Source: Salvator merianae (lineage: Eukaryota > Chordata > Lepidosauria > Squamata > Teiidae). Taken from it: DNA of 64,000 nt. The stretch spans positions 49,606,582-49,670,581 of the forward strand of contig QVOM02000025.1 in the NCBI GenBank assembly GCA_003586115.2, written 5' to 3'. Below the pieces are notes generated by a model. That model was not told the DNA's origin and searched no databases. It saw only the letters and a list, made by a program, of their open reading frames with translations. Positions 12,216-23,362 of the stretch are shown here, in pieces; positions within the stretch are counted from its first letter, which is position 1; the number at the start of each line of letters is the position of its first letter. Made by a program: the position numbers and the translations under genes.

Positions 12216-13154
12216 ATTCATGCAGTACCTCACTGGAAATACCCAGTTACCCAGGTGACCCTAGGCCAGTTCATCAATATACCATCAGCTGTCCTAAGAG
12301 AAGATCATAGTATATGTTAGCAATCAGCTTTAAGAGACAAAAATTCTACCATGTTCAGATCACAAGTATATTGAAAAGATCTATAGTAAGTAAATCTTTC
12401 CCTATTATTTTTGAAACAGCACTCTCTCTTTCAGTAACTCACAATCAATCAAAACTGTAAACCTATTAATAAAATTTATTTGAAATGACAAGTGGATTTT
12501 TTCCCCTTATTAGAACAAGCAAGAACACAGACAGAGTTGGCAAACAAATTGTGTCCTTGTTTTGGCAGAAAATAGGAATTTTTTTTTTTTTACTGGGATT
12601 GTGTAGCTCACAAAGCCACAAAGCAGGAAACTGAATGTCTCAAAATATATGTCTATGGCTACATCCATGCTGGGTGCAAAGTACACCTGGGTGAGCACCC
12701 AATCACCTGGGAATCTGCGTGCCAGTAGCACACAACTCTGTGGTCACTCAGCACTGTGTAGATAGACAGTGGTCATGTGAATGACCTATCTGCCCCACGC
12801 TATGCATGACTTCATTTTTTTGATGTGCCAAAAATGTCCGAATTCTTGGGGTCACTTTTTATGTGACAAAAATATGGCTGTGTTGTCACTTTGAAATTGG
12901 GGAACTTTCATTCCCCAGGTTCAGCATTAGTGGGGGACTAAGGCAGACAACACAAAGACATCTTGTGTCCCTCTTGCGGGAATATATCCTAAAATCCCAT
13001 TGTATTTGGTCCCAAATGGAATTAGTGAAACAACAGCATTTCCTTATTTATTCACAACATGTTTGTCTCATTTTTGTGCTAGGAAAACCTGAAGTAAAGA
13101 ACAAGCAGTTACAACAATAATCCCTAATAACATGTTATACAGGTGGAAGAAAAG
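12216..13154. other. no gene recognised
   Basis: AT-rich sequence with a 12-base T run at 12580-12591. No terminal repeats, SINE boxes or LINE protein motifs are visible in any frame. Confidence 0.55.
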
Positions 13155-13310
13155 GAAGAATTTGTTGTTCTGCAGGATGCATTTCCATTACACAGCAAAA
13201 ACACCTTAAGTGAGTCCAGTTTCCATTACTCCCAAAGGAGACCAGCTCCCAGGAGGGTCTGATTAAGGTGCTTTTATTGCATAATGGAGATACAGCCACA
13301 ATTTTTCTTC
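13155..13310. repeat. imperfect foldback hairpin with ~55-bp arms
   Basis: The left arm (about 13155-13210) contains GAAGAATTTGTTG, TTTCCATTAC and AACACCTTAA. The right arm (about 13263-13310) is its approximate inverse, TTAAGGTGCTTTTATTGC, then CATAATGGAGATAC, then AATTTTTCTTC. Arm identity is roughly three quarters, with small gaps. The loop of about 50 bp holds 'GAGACCAGCTCCCAGGAG'. This could be a decayed foldback MITE or a structured noncoding sequence. No target duplication was found. Confidence 0.55.
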
Positions 13311-13376
13311 ATGCAGTGTAATGGTTCCATTCTTGGAACCACTTGATTGTATAAATTGTGCCAGTCTGCTAACTAC

Positions 13377-13804
13377 TGTTTTCCTTTTTTTCCTTTTTCT
13401 TCTGTTTTATTTCAGTCATATAAAATTTACATTAAGTTCAAAAATTCATACACTGACATTTTTTTACTATTGACTTCCTCCTTCTTCCAAAGTTTCTTCT
13501 ATATTTCATGTTTCTTGCCCATCCTGATCATGTTCAGTTCTTTTCTTCCACTGACTGTCTTCTTTCCTCATCATTCTTCAAATGCAACAATCACAAGTCC
13601 ACTTTCCAATTTTTGCAGAAAGTCAATAAAGGGGTTCCAGTTCTTACAAAACCTATCAACTGTCTTATTTCTCAATAAGTTAGTCAATTTATCCATCTCG
13701 GCAAGGTCCATCATTTTGACCAACCAATCATCCACCATTGGTATTTTGTCCACTTTCCATTTCTGTGGATATACAATTCTAGCTGCAGTTACCATATTTT
13801 GCAA
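13377..13804 (-). pseudogene. LINE-1 ORF2 3'-terminal fragment
   Basis: On the minus strand the frame 13571-13804 reads TAARIVYPQKWK, VDDWLVKMMDLAEMDKLT and FIDFLQKLES. This is the style of the C-terminal end of vertebrate L1 ORF2 proteins, downstream of the reverse transcriptase. The pyrimidine-rich stretch at 13381-13405 would be the A-rich tail. Only the last part of ORF2 is present, so the copy is strongly 5'-truncated and dead. The 205-codon frame on the opposite strand is its antisense shadow. Confidence 0.75.
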
Positions 13805-13975
13805 CGTTAATTACTATTTTCCCATAGCCAGCAGTTACCTTGTATACAGTGATCTGTACAGTGCAATTTCCCACTATGCAATGGAATGTCACATTTGGAT
13901 GACTACATATGAGGGAGAATTTAACATTGTTAGAAACAGAAAAGTGCATTACAAAAGGGGCTAGCAAAAGAACTA

Positions 13976-14160
13976 GGCCCTTTCCACACTGGGCTTTATT
14001 TTAGGATATATCCTGGAACAGGAGTCTGACATCTGCATGCTACTGCAGATGTCAGACTAGTCCTGTGCAGGGCCTGCTATAGTCTGCAGTAGCATCCAGA
14101 TGGCAAGCCCCTATTCTGGTATATATTCCAGAATAAGGTCCAGTATGGAAAGGGTCCAGA
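13976..14160. mobile_element. short palindromic MITE with ~45-bp inverted ends
   Basis: The left end reads TAGGCCCTTTCCACACTGG, then GCTTTATTTTAGGATATATCC. The complement of the right end reads TGGACCCTTTCCATACTGG, then ACCTTATTCTGGAATATAT. The ends are therefore near-identical inverted repeats over about 45 bp. The left arm holds the perfect palindrome AGGATATATCCT (14003-14014). The right arm holds an 8-bp stem, TATTCTGG (14112-14119) with CCAGAATA (14128-14135). The middle repeats 'CTGCAGATGTCAGACTAG'-like words. It is related to the fragment at 3072 and has no coding capacity. Confidence 0.72.
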
Positions 14161-16685
14161 TTTTCATGTTATTCATTTAATTTGTATTTAAGTTGAGAGG
14201 TATTGCATTTGCACTGCTGGAGGAAAGAATCCTTGGGACCCCTATCTTTTTAAAAATGTATGTTGAGTGCTCTTAAGAAATTGATGTGTTCTGTTGTGGC
14301 TTAGGCATTCTCCTCTGAACTGAGATACATGATAACATTTTAAAAGAAAGATCCTTCAGGATAGAACTTGTCACAATGGTAGCTCCTGAGTAAAGAGGAT
14401 GTCTTTAAGGCACAGCTGTTGTCCAAACCATGTCACCACTTATATTCTCCTTGCCACAGCAAGTACACAAATAGCTAGCACTTGGTGCATATTGCACATT
14501 GAGATATTTTTAGAGAAATTGCACACAAAACAATAATGTATTTTTCTAATGTGGAAGAATAGAAATGCACCAGAAGCAGCAAGAAAACATACTCATTTTT
14601 ACAAATTATACATTATAATTCCTGCTTTATAGAAATGAGATGGGGGAAATACTACAAAATAGATCCATTTGTAAACTTCACTCTGAAGCACTGCAAGAAA
14701 AAGATCAGAAAGTCCTGTGATTATTTGCTGGCTGAACGCCAGTCATGCAAGTTAAAACTGCCTAGCAGCCACATTTCTATGACATATCCAGTTTCAGTAT
14801 TCAGAGAACATGGACAATTAAACCATCCTAACCCAGTTCTCTGTGTGCCTTGATGCACTAGCGGTAGCCCTACCAAAGTGGATGAAATAATGCCCTGACA
14901 GATTGCACTGCTGGGAAAAAAAAGCCCAGCTCAGCACTGTGAACTGCGTGATGAAGATCAGAGGAATAATGGGAGAGTCATTCTGCAAAGCAATGGCTTC
15001 TCATAAACCAAAATGAGCTATTATTTTGTTTGCATGTGCTATGTTTGAGGAATTAGAATAAGGAGGAAGATGACATTAAACTATGGTGCAATGTATTTTT
15101 ATTCTGAGGTACCATAAAGAGGGGGTAAATCACATCTCTGAATTAGTAGTCTCCCTTTGATCTTACTGATTTGCATTTTGATCAGCTGAGTATCAAAATG
15201 TGGTTGAAAAGCATTCAACTAAGTTATCTAACAAAAGCGTCTCCCTTTCTTCACTGCTTTTCTGGTCCCTATTTGTGGATTGCTGCTGGATGGTGGTACT
15301 TGTGATGGTGACAATTTATTTATCCTGATGTTAGATTTATCACATCATTCCCATCAATTCATATTTATTATTATCCTTATCAGATACACTTATATATCAG
15401 CTTCCACTATATATTCCGGGGGGGGGGGGGGGATTTACAACAGTTTTTTAAAAACCAGTTTTCCTTATGTTCTTGAGTCCAGAAAATAATGCTAAACACC
15501 ATACAATATATATGTATGGAGTTTTATTTAGGTTTCATTTGTTGCTTATGTTCAGTAAACAAGAAAATATTTCTGCCCCCATAGCTTTTTTTAAATTTTG
15601 TATATATTTGGAACATTGTTATTAAAAATTATATGCATTTTTCTAAACTGCCTTGTTTGAAACTTATTTACACAGAGGTAAGTCCTAGTGTTTGCATGGG
15701 GTGTTACTTTTTGTATGTGCATTTAAGACTAAAACCTTAAGTACAGCTTCTAATAATATCTCCTCCTGTGCCTCTGTCAGTTTTGCTGTTCACTGAGGTG
15801 GAAATATCCCTACAGATGGTCCTTACAAAGAATGAAGGCACTGAAGCAGCTCTGAGGTGCTTTAACTTTGTCAGTTTCATATGTTTCCTGATTAGTGAGT
15901 GTATCTAGCAGACACATATTCAAATAATGTCATTTATCCCTCCCAGAGAGCTGGGCACTGAATGACACTGATGAATTCTCATTCATTGCTTTAAGTAAGC
16001 AGAAAGTTAGCTTCTATAATGCACAGATATTTTATCAGTAAGCCATTCTAGTGACACTAGCTTCCTCCCTCTTGGGTGTGTTATCATTCCAGTTCACCCA
16101 GGTGCATCGGTGCACATGAACACCAGTGGTTCACCAAGAGTTTCCATGGAGCTGGTCATGATGAGAATTCAAGTAGAAACCCTCTTTTAATTGACTGAAC
16201 CATTCCACCAAGAAACATTAAGGAGGAAGAAAGGGGAGTTAAGAAGAATAAATATAGAAGGCCTCAGAGCCAAAAAAGGGAGAGCAAAATCAAAATTAAG
16301 AAAGGGCTGCCTATAACTTAACATTCCTTTCATTGATTACCAGGTCACTGAGCAGATCCAGAGAGCTCTCAGAACACATAAGTGCCAATTTTGAGCCCAT
16401 CTACACCTAGGTTTTATCCCAGCTGCAGTTCACCTTCAGAGTGAGAAAACTCATCAGCAAAGTGAATAGCCATTTACTTTCCACATTATCTAACGCAAAG
16501 GTGTCCTTCTCACGAGTTAGAAATGTTGAAAGAGAACAGCTTGTCACTTTGTTGATGGTTCTTTCATTCTGAAAATGGACTGAAGCTGAATTAAATTCCA
16601 CTTTAAAACAGTACTTTGTACTTTGAAGCAACAGTCAGAAAGATCAAGATTTATGATAAAGTATGCACTCCAAAACCATACCCTA
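14161..16685. other. no gene recognised; 15-base G run at 15418-15432; possible conserved block at 14930-15090
   Basis: A G homopolymer of 15 bases lies at 15418-15432. The sequence 14930-15090 is low in repeats and rich in TTTGCAT/ATTAG-type words, and looks like single-copy noncoding DNA. No protein motif or transposon terminus was recognised in the rest. Confidence 0.5.
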
Positions 16686-17015
16686 TATGAGAAAGGGGAG
16701 ACAGTTATAGGACAAAGGGAATGATATACAAAATTGTTTGTGAGGACTTTGGGGAGATTTATATAGGAGAAACAGGGAGAAGTGTAATAACAAAACATAA
16801 AGAACACAATAGTGATATCTAGTATGGGAAAGAACAAAGCCCTGGGTTGTACATGTAAAAGACATAAACAAGAAGAAAGTGATACATACCAAATATGTAT
16901 ATTAATCAGAGAAAGACAAAGAGTCTGGAGAGAAGTTCTGGAAGTTGTATATATGCAAAAACTAAAGCACTTGGTCAACAACAAGAAATATAGAAACCCT
17001 ATATTAATATAGAAA
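16686..17015 (+). pseudogene. Penelope-like element GIY-YIG endonuclease fragment
   Basis: At about 16728-16812 the plus strand reads IYKIVCEDFGEIYIGETGR, then SVITKHKEHN. This has the layout of a GIY-YIG nuclease: (V/I)YK at the first beta strand, YIGETGR in place of the YIG motif, and a downstream basic helix ending in EH. In Penelope-like retroelements this domain follows the reverse transcriptase. A stop and frame changes come next, and the frame 16812-17012 carries WREVLEVVYMQKLKHL, which would be the tail. No reverse transcriptase is left. An alternative is another GIY-YIG protein, but the decay and the context favour a mobile element. Confidence 0.62.
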
Positions 17016-17204
17016 CCCTATGGCACATAAGCCTCTAAAAGGATGAGAATGAGGTGATCCCAGTGCTTCATTAGAAACCGCTAGAGGCCTGCATATTTGT
17101 CTCATGTTTCAGCCTTTGCACATCACATTGAAATGGCTAGTGGTTTTAACTCTGGTGTATTGTAGTGCAATAAAGATGATCTTTGTAACAGTTGGTCTAT
17201 TTTA

Positions 17205-17730
17205 GTATTTATACCTTGTTCTTCACCCAGAGTTCCCAGGGAGGGTCACAACATTAATTTAAATATATTATAAAACACAGTTCATCCTATCTCCCCATCA
17301 GACTACAGGCAGGGAAGTTAATCATCAAAGGTCTGGGTGAAGATGCTTTTTAACAAAGCATCAAAAACTATGTAGTATTAGTGCCTGATGAATCTAAGCT
17401 AGGAGGCTGCTCTAAAATCTGGGAACCACCACAGAAAAGACCCTCTCACAATCCCTCATACTTCTAAGGGTAGTGGAACTGCAAGATAGCCCTCACTTTG
17501 TAATCTTAAAGCATGGCAGGCATATATGGAAGAAGGTGCTCCTTCAGATATTTAGGGCCCAAGACATTCACAGTTATATGTCAGTGTCAATGCTTTGAAT
17601 TGGGCTTTATTGCAAATTGGTAGCTAGTGCAGTTCCTTCATGATCAACATGATGTGCATCCATGTCAAAGCAGCTGAACCATTGTATATTGCATTAGTTC
17701 CAGCTTTTGGACTGTCTTCAAGGGTATACC
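17205..17730 (-). mobile_element. L2-type LINE-associated 3' repeat, part 1
   Basis: The left end 'TTTATACC...CCCAGAGTTCCCAGGGAGGGTC' (words at 17210-17250) is the complement of the 3' tail seen at 30430-30475. It continues through 'GGAGGCTGCTC' and 'AGATATTTAGGGCCCAAGAC' to 'TTTGAATTGGGCTTTATTGC' and 'CTAGTGCAGTTCC'. The same order of words is found at 46840-46975. It is interrupted at 17731 by a MITE and resumes at about 18166. The exact family is not certain. Confidence 0.6.
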
Positions 17731-18163
17731 TAGGGCCTTTCTACATGGACTCTTAATACGGATTAAAGATCCATGTAGTACACTTCTAGACCTCACAGAT
17801 CTGCACATTAGTATGGATCTATGAGGCCATGTCTCCCACTGGCCCGTTCTATCTGCATTTGACAGAACATGATCTGAATTAAGGAGACCTTGATCTAGAT
17901 CAGCATGACCCTGACCTGAAACATGGGAATGTCATATTGCTGCTGCTGAAAAACACCCCCCAGAGGCCCTAAGGCTAAGAACTTTGTTTTTTCCTTAGCC
18001 CTCAGAGATATGAGGGTGTAGCTGCAGAGCTCTCATGAGTTTCACAGCCACACCATGGACAGATCCAGCCTACAACCTCTTGTGGTTGGGATCAGTGGGC
18101 CAGGCTATTCTGGACTCACTGATCCTGACCAAACACAGGTAAGTGCAGAAAAGGGTCTTAGTT
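17731..18163. mobile_element. hAT-like MITE inserted in an L2-type repeat
   Basis: The left end is TAGGGCCTTTCTACATGG. The complement of the right end is TAAGACCCTTTTCTGCAC. Ten bases inside the left end starts a hairpin whose outer stem is CTACATGGA (17741-17749) with TCCATGTAG (17770-17778), with further pairing inside. The element interrupts the older repeat, whose sequence picks up again with 'AGAGTGCATTAAAATAGTCC'. No clean target duplication is visible. Confidence 0.62.
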
Positions 18164-18165
18164 AG

Positions 18166-18315
18166 AGTGCATTAAAATAGTCCAGTCTGGCGTTTACCAG
18201 AGCATGGATCACTGTAGCCAAATTTCCCCGATCCAGGAATGGCCAGAGCTGGAGATAAGTGCTTCTGGCTACTGCTGCCACATGAATATTACCTAACCCT
18301 TCACCAAAGAGGGCT
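18166..18315 (-). mobile_element. L2-type LINE-associated 3' repeat, part 2
   Basis: This is the continuation of the repeat broken by the MITE: 'AGTGCATTAAAATAGTCC', 'GCATGGATCACTGTAGCC', 'GGAATGGCCAGAGCTGGAG'. The phrase order matches a repeat I recall from several reptile sequences. I see no coding motif in this part. Confidence 0.5.
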
Positions 18316-18344
18316 CCCAATGCCATACTTCAAATATCAGATAT

Positions 18345-19375
18345 ATTGGCACAAAGGGATTAATGGAACTAGAGTCAGCTTATATGAACAAATTAGAAAA
18401 TTTATACAACAGAGATAAGACATCCAAATCTATTCAACAACTACAAGATACTTTAGAAACAACAAATATACAAAGAATGGGAATCAATTTCTTCTGTATA
18501 TAAACAAGCTTCTAAAGCAGCAATAATAAGACAAACAATGAGATTTGGAGAAGACCTCTCATCTTTATTACATAAAGGATCTGGTTTAGTCACTTCACTG
18601 TATAGATCTCTTCTGTATTCAAATAACAAACTCTCTAATATAAAAAAGCAGACATAAGAGGCCAATTTGCCAGACTCCTTTTCAGAAGTGATGTGGCAGG
18701 ACATTCTCAGTAAACTACATACTTCCTTCTGTTAAAGTAAAAGAAAACATTTTAAAGGTTCACTAGAGGTGGTAAATATACTACAGGTAGAGTATACACG
18801 TACTCCAAATATACTTTCCCACATTGTGAATAGTGTTTTATCTGCTTGCTAGCATGGCTAAGAGGAGACAGGTTCTCACTTTCATCTTTGGTGGCCATGT
18901 CCTAAAATTTAAGCTTTTTGGCAAAAAATAGCGATGGAATTGGCCAAAATACTGGATACTATACTAAAACTCCCTCCTACACTTTGTTTTTTGTAAAGAT
19001 TTGATAGTCCACATACAAGGTTACCTCATTTTTCTTTTCTTTCAGCTGCTATGGTAGTGATTGTGCAGTGCTGGAAAGACTATAAGAAACTTAATATAGA
19101 ACTTTGGTATGATAAAATATGGGACTTTGCCATTAACTAAATTCTAACTTGACAATTAAGAAAAATACAGCATCCAGAAATATCAGTCTCTTTTTTAAAA
19201 ATATAGTCCTCCTTGTTGAGTGCTTCACTCAATCTACATTTTTTAAATTGGCCAGACTCAAAAATATTTAACTGGTGGTTCAAAAAAAATGTAAACTTTG
19301 ATACTGAGATTTTATATGTTAGACATATGGAATGATACTAGTTTTATACTTTTAAGGTTTTGGTTATTTTATTTT
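18345..19375 (+). pseudogene. LINE-1 ORF2 C-terminal fragment and 3' UTR
   Basis: Broken plus-strand frames read NKLENLYNRDKTSKSIQQLQ near 18390-18450, an AFWQKIAMELAKILD-like stretch near 18920, SAAMVVIVQCWKDYKKLNIE near 19045-19100, and WYDKIWDFAIN near 19105-19135. These match the order of the last part of L1 ORF2, with frameshifts and stops between them. An AT-rich tail runs to about 19375. It is a dead, 5'-truncated copy in the opposite orientation to the L1 pieces at 13377 and 54220. Confidence 0.7.
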
Positions 19376-19504
19376 ATTGTAATTTTTCATATGAAATATA
19401 TAATTTAAGTGGCAGCAGTGAATCCAAGAACACCTTAAATTGTGCATCAGTTCTTTCTGAGACATTGTGAAGATCACCATTGATTTCAATAAGTCTATTC
19501 CTAA

Positions 19505-19761
19505 ACAAGGGGACAGGGGGGGGCGGGCTGCCCCGGGCGGTGCGTTGTCCCGGGCGGCCCATGGAGCCAGGTCCCCGCCCGGCGCACCGTACAACGAGTG
19601 TGAAGGTGAGCACGTCGTGGTGTAGCGCCGCCCAGCGACGTGGTGCGTTCGTCCGCCCGGCAGTCATCAGGGCAGCGGTGAGAGTAGGAGGCTGCAGGGC
19701 GGGGCACCCTCACTCTTCTGCCACTGCTTCGCCCCGGGTGGCAAAACTTTTAGCTATGCCA
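19505..19761. mobile_element. CpG-rich block, probably a hAT-type element fragment
   Basis: About 250 bp are very rich in G+C and CpG (for example CCCCGGGCGGTGCG and AGCGACGTGGTGCG) inside DNA that is otherwise strongly AT-rich. The right edge reads AGCTATGCCACTG. Its complement, CAGTGGCATAGCT, is a typical terminus of vertebrate hAT elements (CAGTGGCGTAGC). No matching left end was found, so the copy is truncated. Because of that terminus I prefer a transposon over a CpG-island promoter. The frames through it are chance products of high G+C. Confidence 0.5.
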
Positions 19762-21035
19762 CTGCAAGCCAAGCAGGATAATATGCAACTGTAGGGGAAG
19801 ACTGATTGTTATCTTATTTTAGCTTCCATAGCAGTCTTCTTGTAACAAAAGAAAAAATACCCAGTGAAATTAAGGCTGTCTCCTGATGGCAAGACAGTTC
19901 ACTTGTGATAGTATTTTGCTGTGGCCAGCCAGATGCAGGCAGCAACCCCTTACATAGATTTGCTTACCTTCACCTTTTGCACTTTGAATATAAGTCTGTG
20001 CCTCTGGGTACTTTCAGGAATGAACCAAGCACCCACCCCCTTTCTTTTGTTGTTGTTTTGTGAGTGCTTTCTGGTTTCTGGAAGTTCCCAGCAAGGTAAC
20101 TTTATAGGCACCTTACCAAACATTAAGTGGGATTATTGCAGGAAACCCAGCATTACTGCTGCATTTCCTGTGATAGCCTCATAATGTATTTTCTTTATGT
20201 TGCAAATGGTAGTTCATTGGGAAGTCTGGAAAAATCTGACAATCCTAATGCAATGCCAGAGGGAATGTAGTGTTTATGGAGGCAGCCTAGGTTTTGGAAA
20301 TAAATTGTTTATAAAGTTCAAGCTTGTATACCTCAGAGGTCTAATGCTGAACTCTTCCCACCTGAGATAAAGATGAACCCTTAAATCTCTAACAGCTTTT
20401 GTCCAGCTCTGCATTGCTCCCCACATCCCCAGCAGTCTACCATCAACTACCTCATAACCATATGTCTATGCTTGTTGAATTTTGTGTACACCTAGTTGCC
20501 AGTTTTGAAGCAAATGTGCTCCTCACATAAGAGAAGTTCTTCTTTTCTTTTCTTTTCTTTTCTTTTCTTTTCTTTTCTTTTCTTTTCTTTTCTTTTCTTT
20601 TCTTTTCTTTTGGTCATTGTGGAGATGTATCCATTCTTTCCCACTCTCTAGAAAGCTGAGGACATTAGTTACATTCCTACTTCGAACTGCAAACCATCAG
20701 TTATGGATTGTTTTCAGGCTAGTTCTGTATCACATCCTGTTCAATACTCTTCAGTGCTAGTTAAGCAGGTGTGCTGGACAAGGATCACCATGATAATATT
20801 TGAACTTGATGCTGTCAAACCTCATTATGATCTGTAGTTTAGGGAGGATGTTAAGCTAAATAAAATTTTAGCTAGATCCCATAAGGAATATCTGTAACAG
20901 CAATAGTGCAAGAATTGGAAGCCTACACTGGAAAGTAAGGAGCAATGTTCAGAGAGATTAAAGTGAAGCTTTCCATTGGAGACATCATCTCGCCTTGCTG
21001 TCCTGCAGTTCCAATCCATGTATATACTGTTATTT
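19762..21035. repeat. unidentified DNA with a (TTTTC)n microsatellite at 20541-20611
   Basis: A pure TTTTC pentamer tract of about 71 bases. The flanks show no element ends or protein motifs that I recognise. The frame 19921-20184 (87 codons) contains hydrophobic stretches but no known domain. Confidence 0.75.
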
Positions 21036-21700
21036 ATTGAGCCTCTACCAGAACCCTGGGATCTGGACTGAATGGTGCCAGAGACATTTACAACAATTCA
21101 ACTTTGTGCTTGGGACAGATTCCTATTCCAGGCAAAAGAATGTGTGAGATTGGACACTACACTTTCATCATGGTACACTCTACCTTGGGTCCACTGACTC
21201 AAATGTTTAACAATGCTTGCTTGTCCTATCTAAAACATTTTTCAAAAAAAAAGTTTTGTGCCACATTTTAATCCTGTTGCAAGAAGGTGACACTTAAATT
21301 TTTAGAGCTCATGCCTTGGGTGAAAATAGTTGCAATATTGGCATACTAATGTGGGTGCCTAAATTGAACAATTGATTGAATGAATGCAATTTGTTTATTT
21401 GTTTTGACAAGTCTTTTCCCACCTGGACAGTCTGTTTTCTACCTGAACTGAGGACTGATTTGGGGGTATAAGAATAGGTGTCCTTGTCCATTCATTGCCT
21501 TTGTTCATCTCAAAGTCCTTGGTTGCCACTGGGTCCAGTACATACTTCCTACAACAAGAGCAGAATTCCATCCTGAACTTCATGTGCTGTGTATGCTTGG
21601 ATTCCAGAAAGTGTGAGCTATCATTGCTGAAATGACTCCATTGATAAGACACAAGCTCACTCTTCCCTTCTAAAGTTTGCTGCATGTTGAGTAATCAAGG

Positions 21701-23211
21701 GGCCAATTCGCACTTGTTGCTAACAAGTGTTAAGGGTGCTTGCTAGCAAAGTGTGTCTATATTTAGCAGAGGTCCAAGTGGCCATGAGTAGCATAACACT
21801 GCTCCCGATCGCTCGAGCTATGGAACACAAATTTTTGCTCCATACTTTTACCAGTAGCTGATAGTTATCTCCCGATAAAGTACATTCACACTTAACTTGT
21901 GACACAGCAATTGGGCCTACGCCAACAACCAATTATGCCTGTGCATGACTGCATGCTGTGTGACTCTCGCAGTCACCATGGCAGTGGCCAAATGCTTCCT
22001 GGCACAGTTATTGGCATTCACACTAGGGATCTGCACGAAAGGAATTTTCGCTGTTCGTTTCGCAAAGCATCGAAGCTCCATTGCTTTGTTTTCGTATGAA
22101 AACGGAGGTCGCGAAAATGGCGACTTTTGTTTTCGCTGCGAAAATTTTCGCAAAACAAACGGAAGAGCAAAATGAATGAAATAAGTAGCGAAAATACTTC
22201 TTTCTATAGGGAAACGCCGCATATCCCCCTGCCCTGTCCCTCCTATATTTGACCGCCCACGTTGCTAATTTAAGGAGTTGCTTTGTTAAAGGTAAAAATT
22301 TCACGGAGCTTACTTTTAGCCGGCGGCTGGTTTGTAGCAGGATTCAAAGCAACAAAGGCACATTGGGGGTTCCTCACTGCAGATCGCGAGGTTGCTTGGA
22401 AGTGCTATGATTTTGCTAATACGCCAGAGAGGCGAAAGCAAGCGAAAGCCAGCGAAGGGATTTTTTTCGCTTTGATTTTTCGTCATTTTCGATGCCTTTT
22501 CGATGCTCATGTCCATGCGCGCATGCGCGCTAACCTCTGTCACGTTAACTTATCAGTGCGACTCGTCGCTGGCTGCCATCCGTGCCGATCGTTTGGGACA
22601 CAGAAATTATTACCTCGCCTACGAGGCGGGCGGGCTCAACCAGCGACGTGCAAAGCAATTACCTTCAGCTAAGCACATAATTTAGAAGACTGGAGGCAGC
22701 CGCAGGATTAAATAACTCCCTCCCTACTTCCGAGCAGCAGCAAAATGACGCCTCGTCTTGCCCTCCATTTCAAACCGCAGAACTATATGCCACCATCAAA
22801 GAAGTTTTATTAACTCCTAGCCATCTGAGTTTCTCATCCTCATGCGGTGCGATCACTGCGAGGCAGGCGAAGAGTTAAAAAAATACCGTCTTTCCTAATG
22901 TGATGCATTACAATTTCCACCTCTAGAGGCAGAGAGACTTGAAGCTACGAAGCCACCGAGCTTTGAGGCTTTGAAGTTTTCGCAGCGAAAAAAGACGAAA
23001 GCAGCCATTCGTGGCGAGTGGCGAAGGTCCCGAAAATTAGCAAAAATGGCCGGGACTTTCGCCATTCGCTTTCGCAATGGAGATGCCACTTCGCATTTGA
23101 TTCGAAAGTCACGAAACAACGAAATTCGTATGAAATTTCGTTGCTTTGAAATTTCGTGCACACCCCTAATTCACACTAATTAGTCTGTTCTAACGTGGTG
23201 AGTGTGAAAAC
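21701..23211 (+). mobile_element. hAT-like MITE family 1, copy 2, split by a nested hAT
   Basis: The left end reads GGCCAATTCGCACTTGTTGC and the right end GTGAGTGTGAAAAC. Flanking octamers AATCAAGG (21693-21700) and AACCAAGT (23212-23219) agree at 6 of 8. Body words 'AGCATAACACTGCTCCCGATC', 'GCTGATAGTTATCTCCCGATAAAG' (read in pieces) and 'GTCACCATGGCAGTGGCC' match copy 1 at 4476 in the same orientation. The inner hAT at 22024-23168 sits inside it, so this MITE is the older of the two. Without the insert it is about 358 bp. Confidence 0.72.
22024..23168 (+). mobile_element. CpG-rich nonautonomous hAT, copy 1
   Basis: 1145 bp. The termini TAGGGATCTGCACGAAA and (complement of the right end) TAGGGGTGTGCACGAAATT are inverted. 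The target duplication ATTCACAC is perfect and 8 bp long (22016-22023 and 23169-23176), which is diagnostic of hAT. The body is full of CGAAA/TTTCG words, and a near-perfect palindrome lies at 23118-23146 (arms CAACGAAATT and AAATTTCGTTG). The copy at 62675-63992 is its reverse-orientation relative: words such as TTGACCGCCCACGTTGC and GCAGGATTCAAAGCAAC recur as complements. The longest frame (22283-22672, 129 codons) has no transposase motif, so it is taken as nonautonomous. Confidence 0.88.
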
Positions 23212-23362
23212 AACCAAGTCAACTTGAGCCTCTCCTTTAGGTCACTGCCACCAAGACAAGGATAACTATAGGTAGTCATATAATCAGAGTTACTTGGCGT
23301 CTTGTGAGACTGAGTTCTCAAGAGCAAGCAAGGCATACTGATCTCCAGAATCCTATTTGGGG

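Noticed and set aside
13347..13964. 205-codon plus-strand open frame, the longest in the window
   Set aside because: It lies antisense to an L1 ORF2 C-terminal fragment that reads correctly on the minus strand (DDWLVKMMDLAEM). The plus-strand product is low-complexity Phe/Ser-rich shadow sequence.
19480..19794. Arg/Pro/Gly-rich overlapping frames as a GC-rich first exon or CpG-island promoter
   Set aside because: Three overlapping frames are open simply because of high G+C; the right border looks like a hAT terminus.
22283..22672. 129-codon frame inside hAT copy 1 as a possible transposase
   Set aside because: No hAT dimerisation block or other transposase motif. The corresponding region of copy 2 does not keep the frame open.
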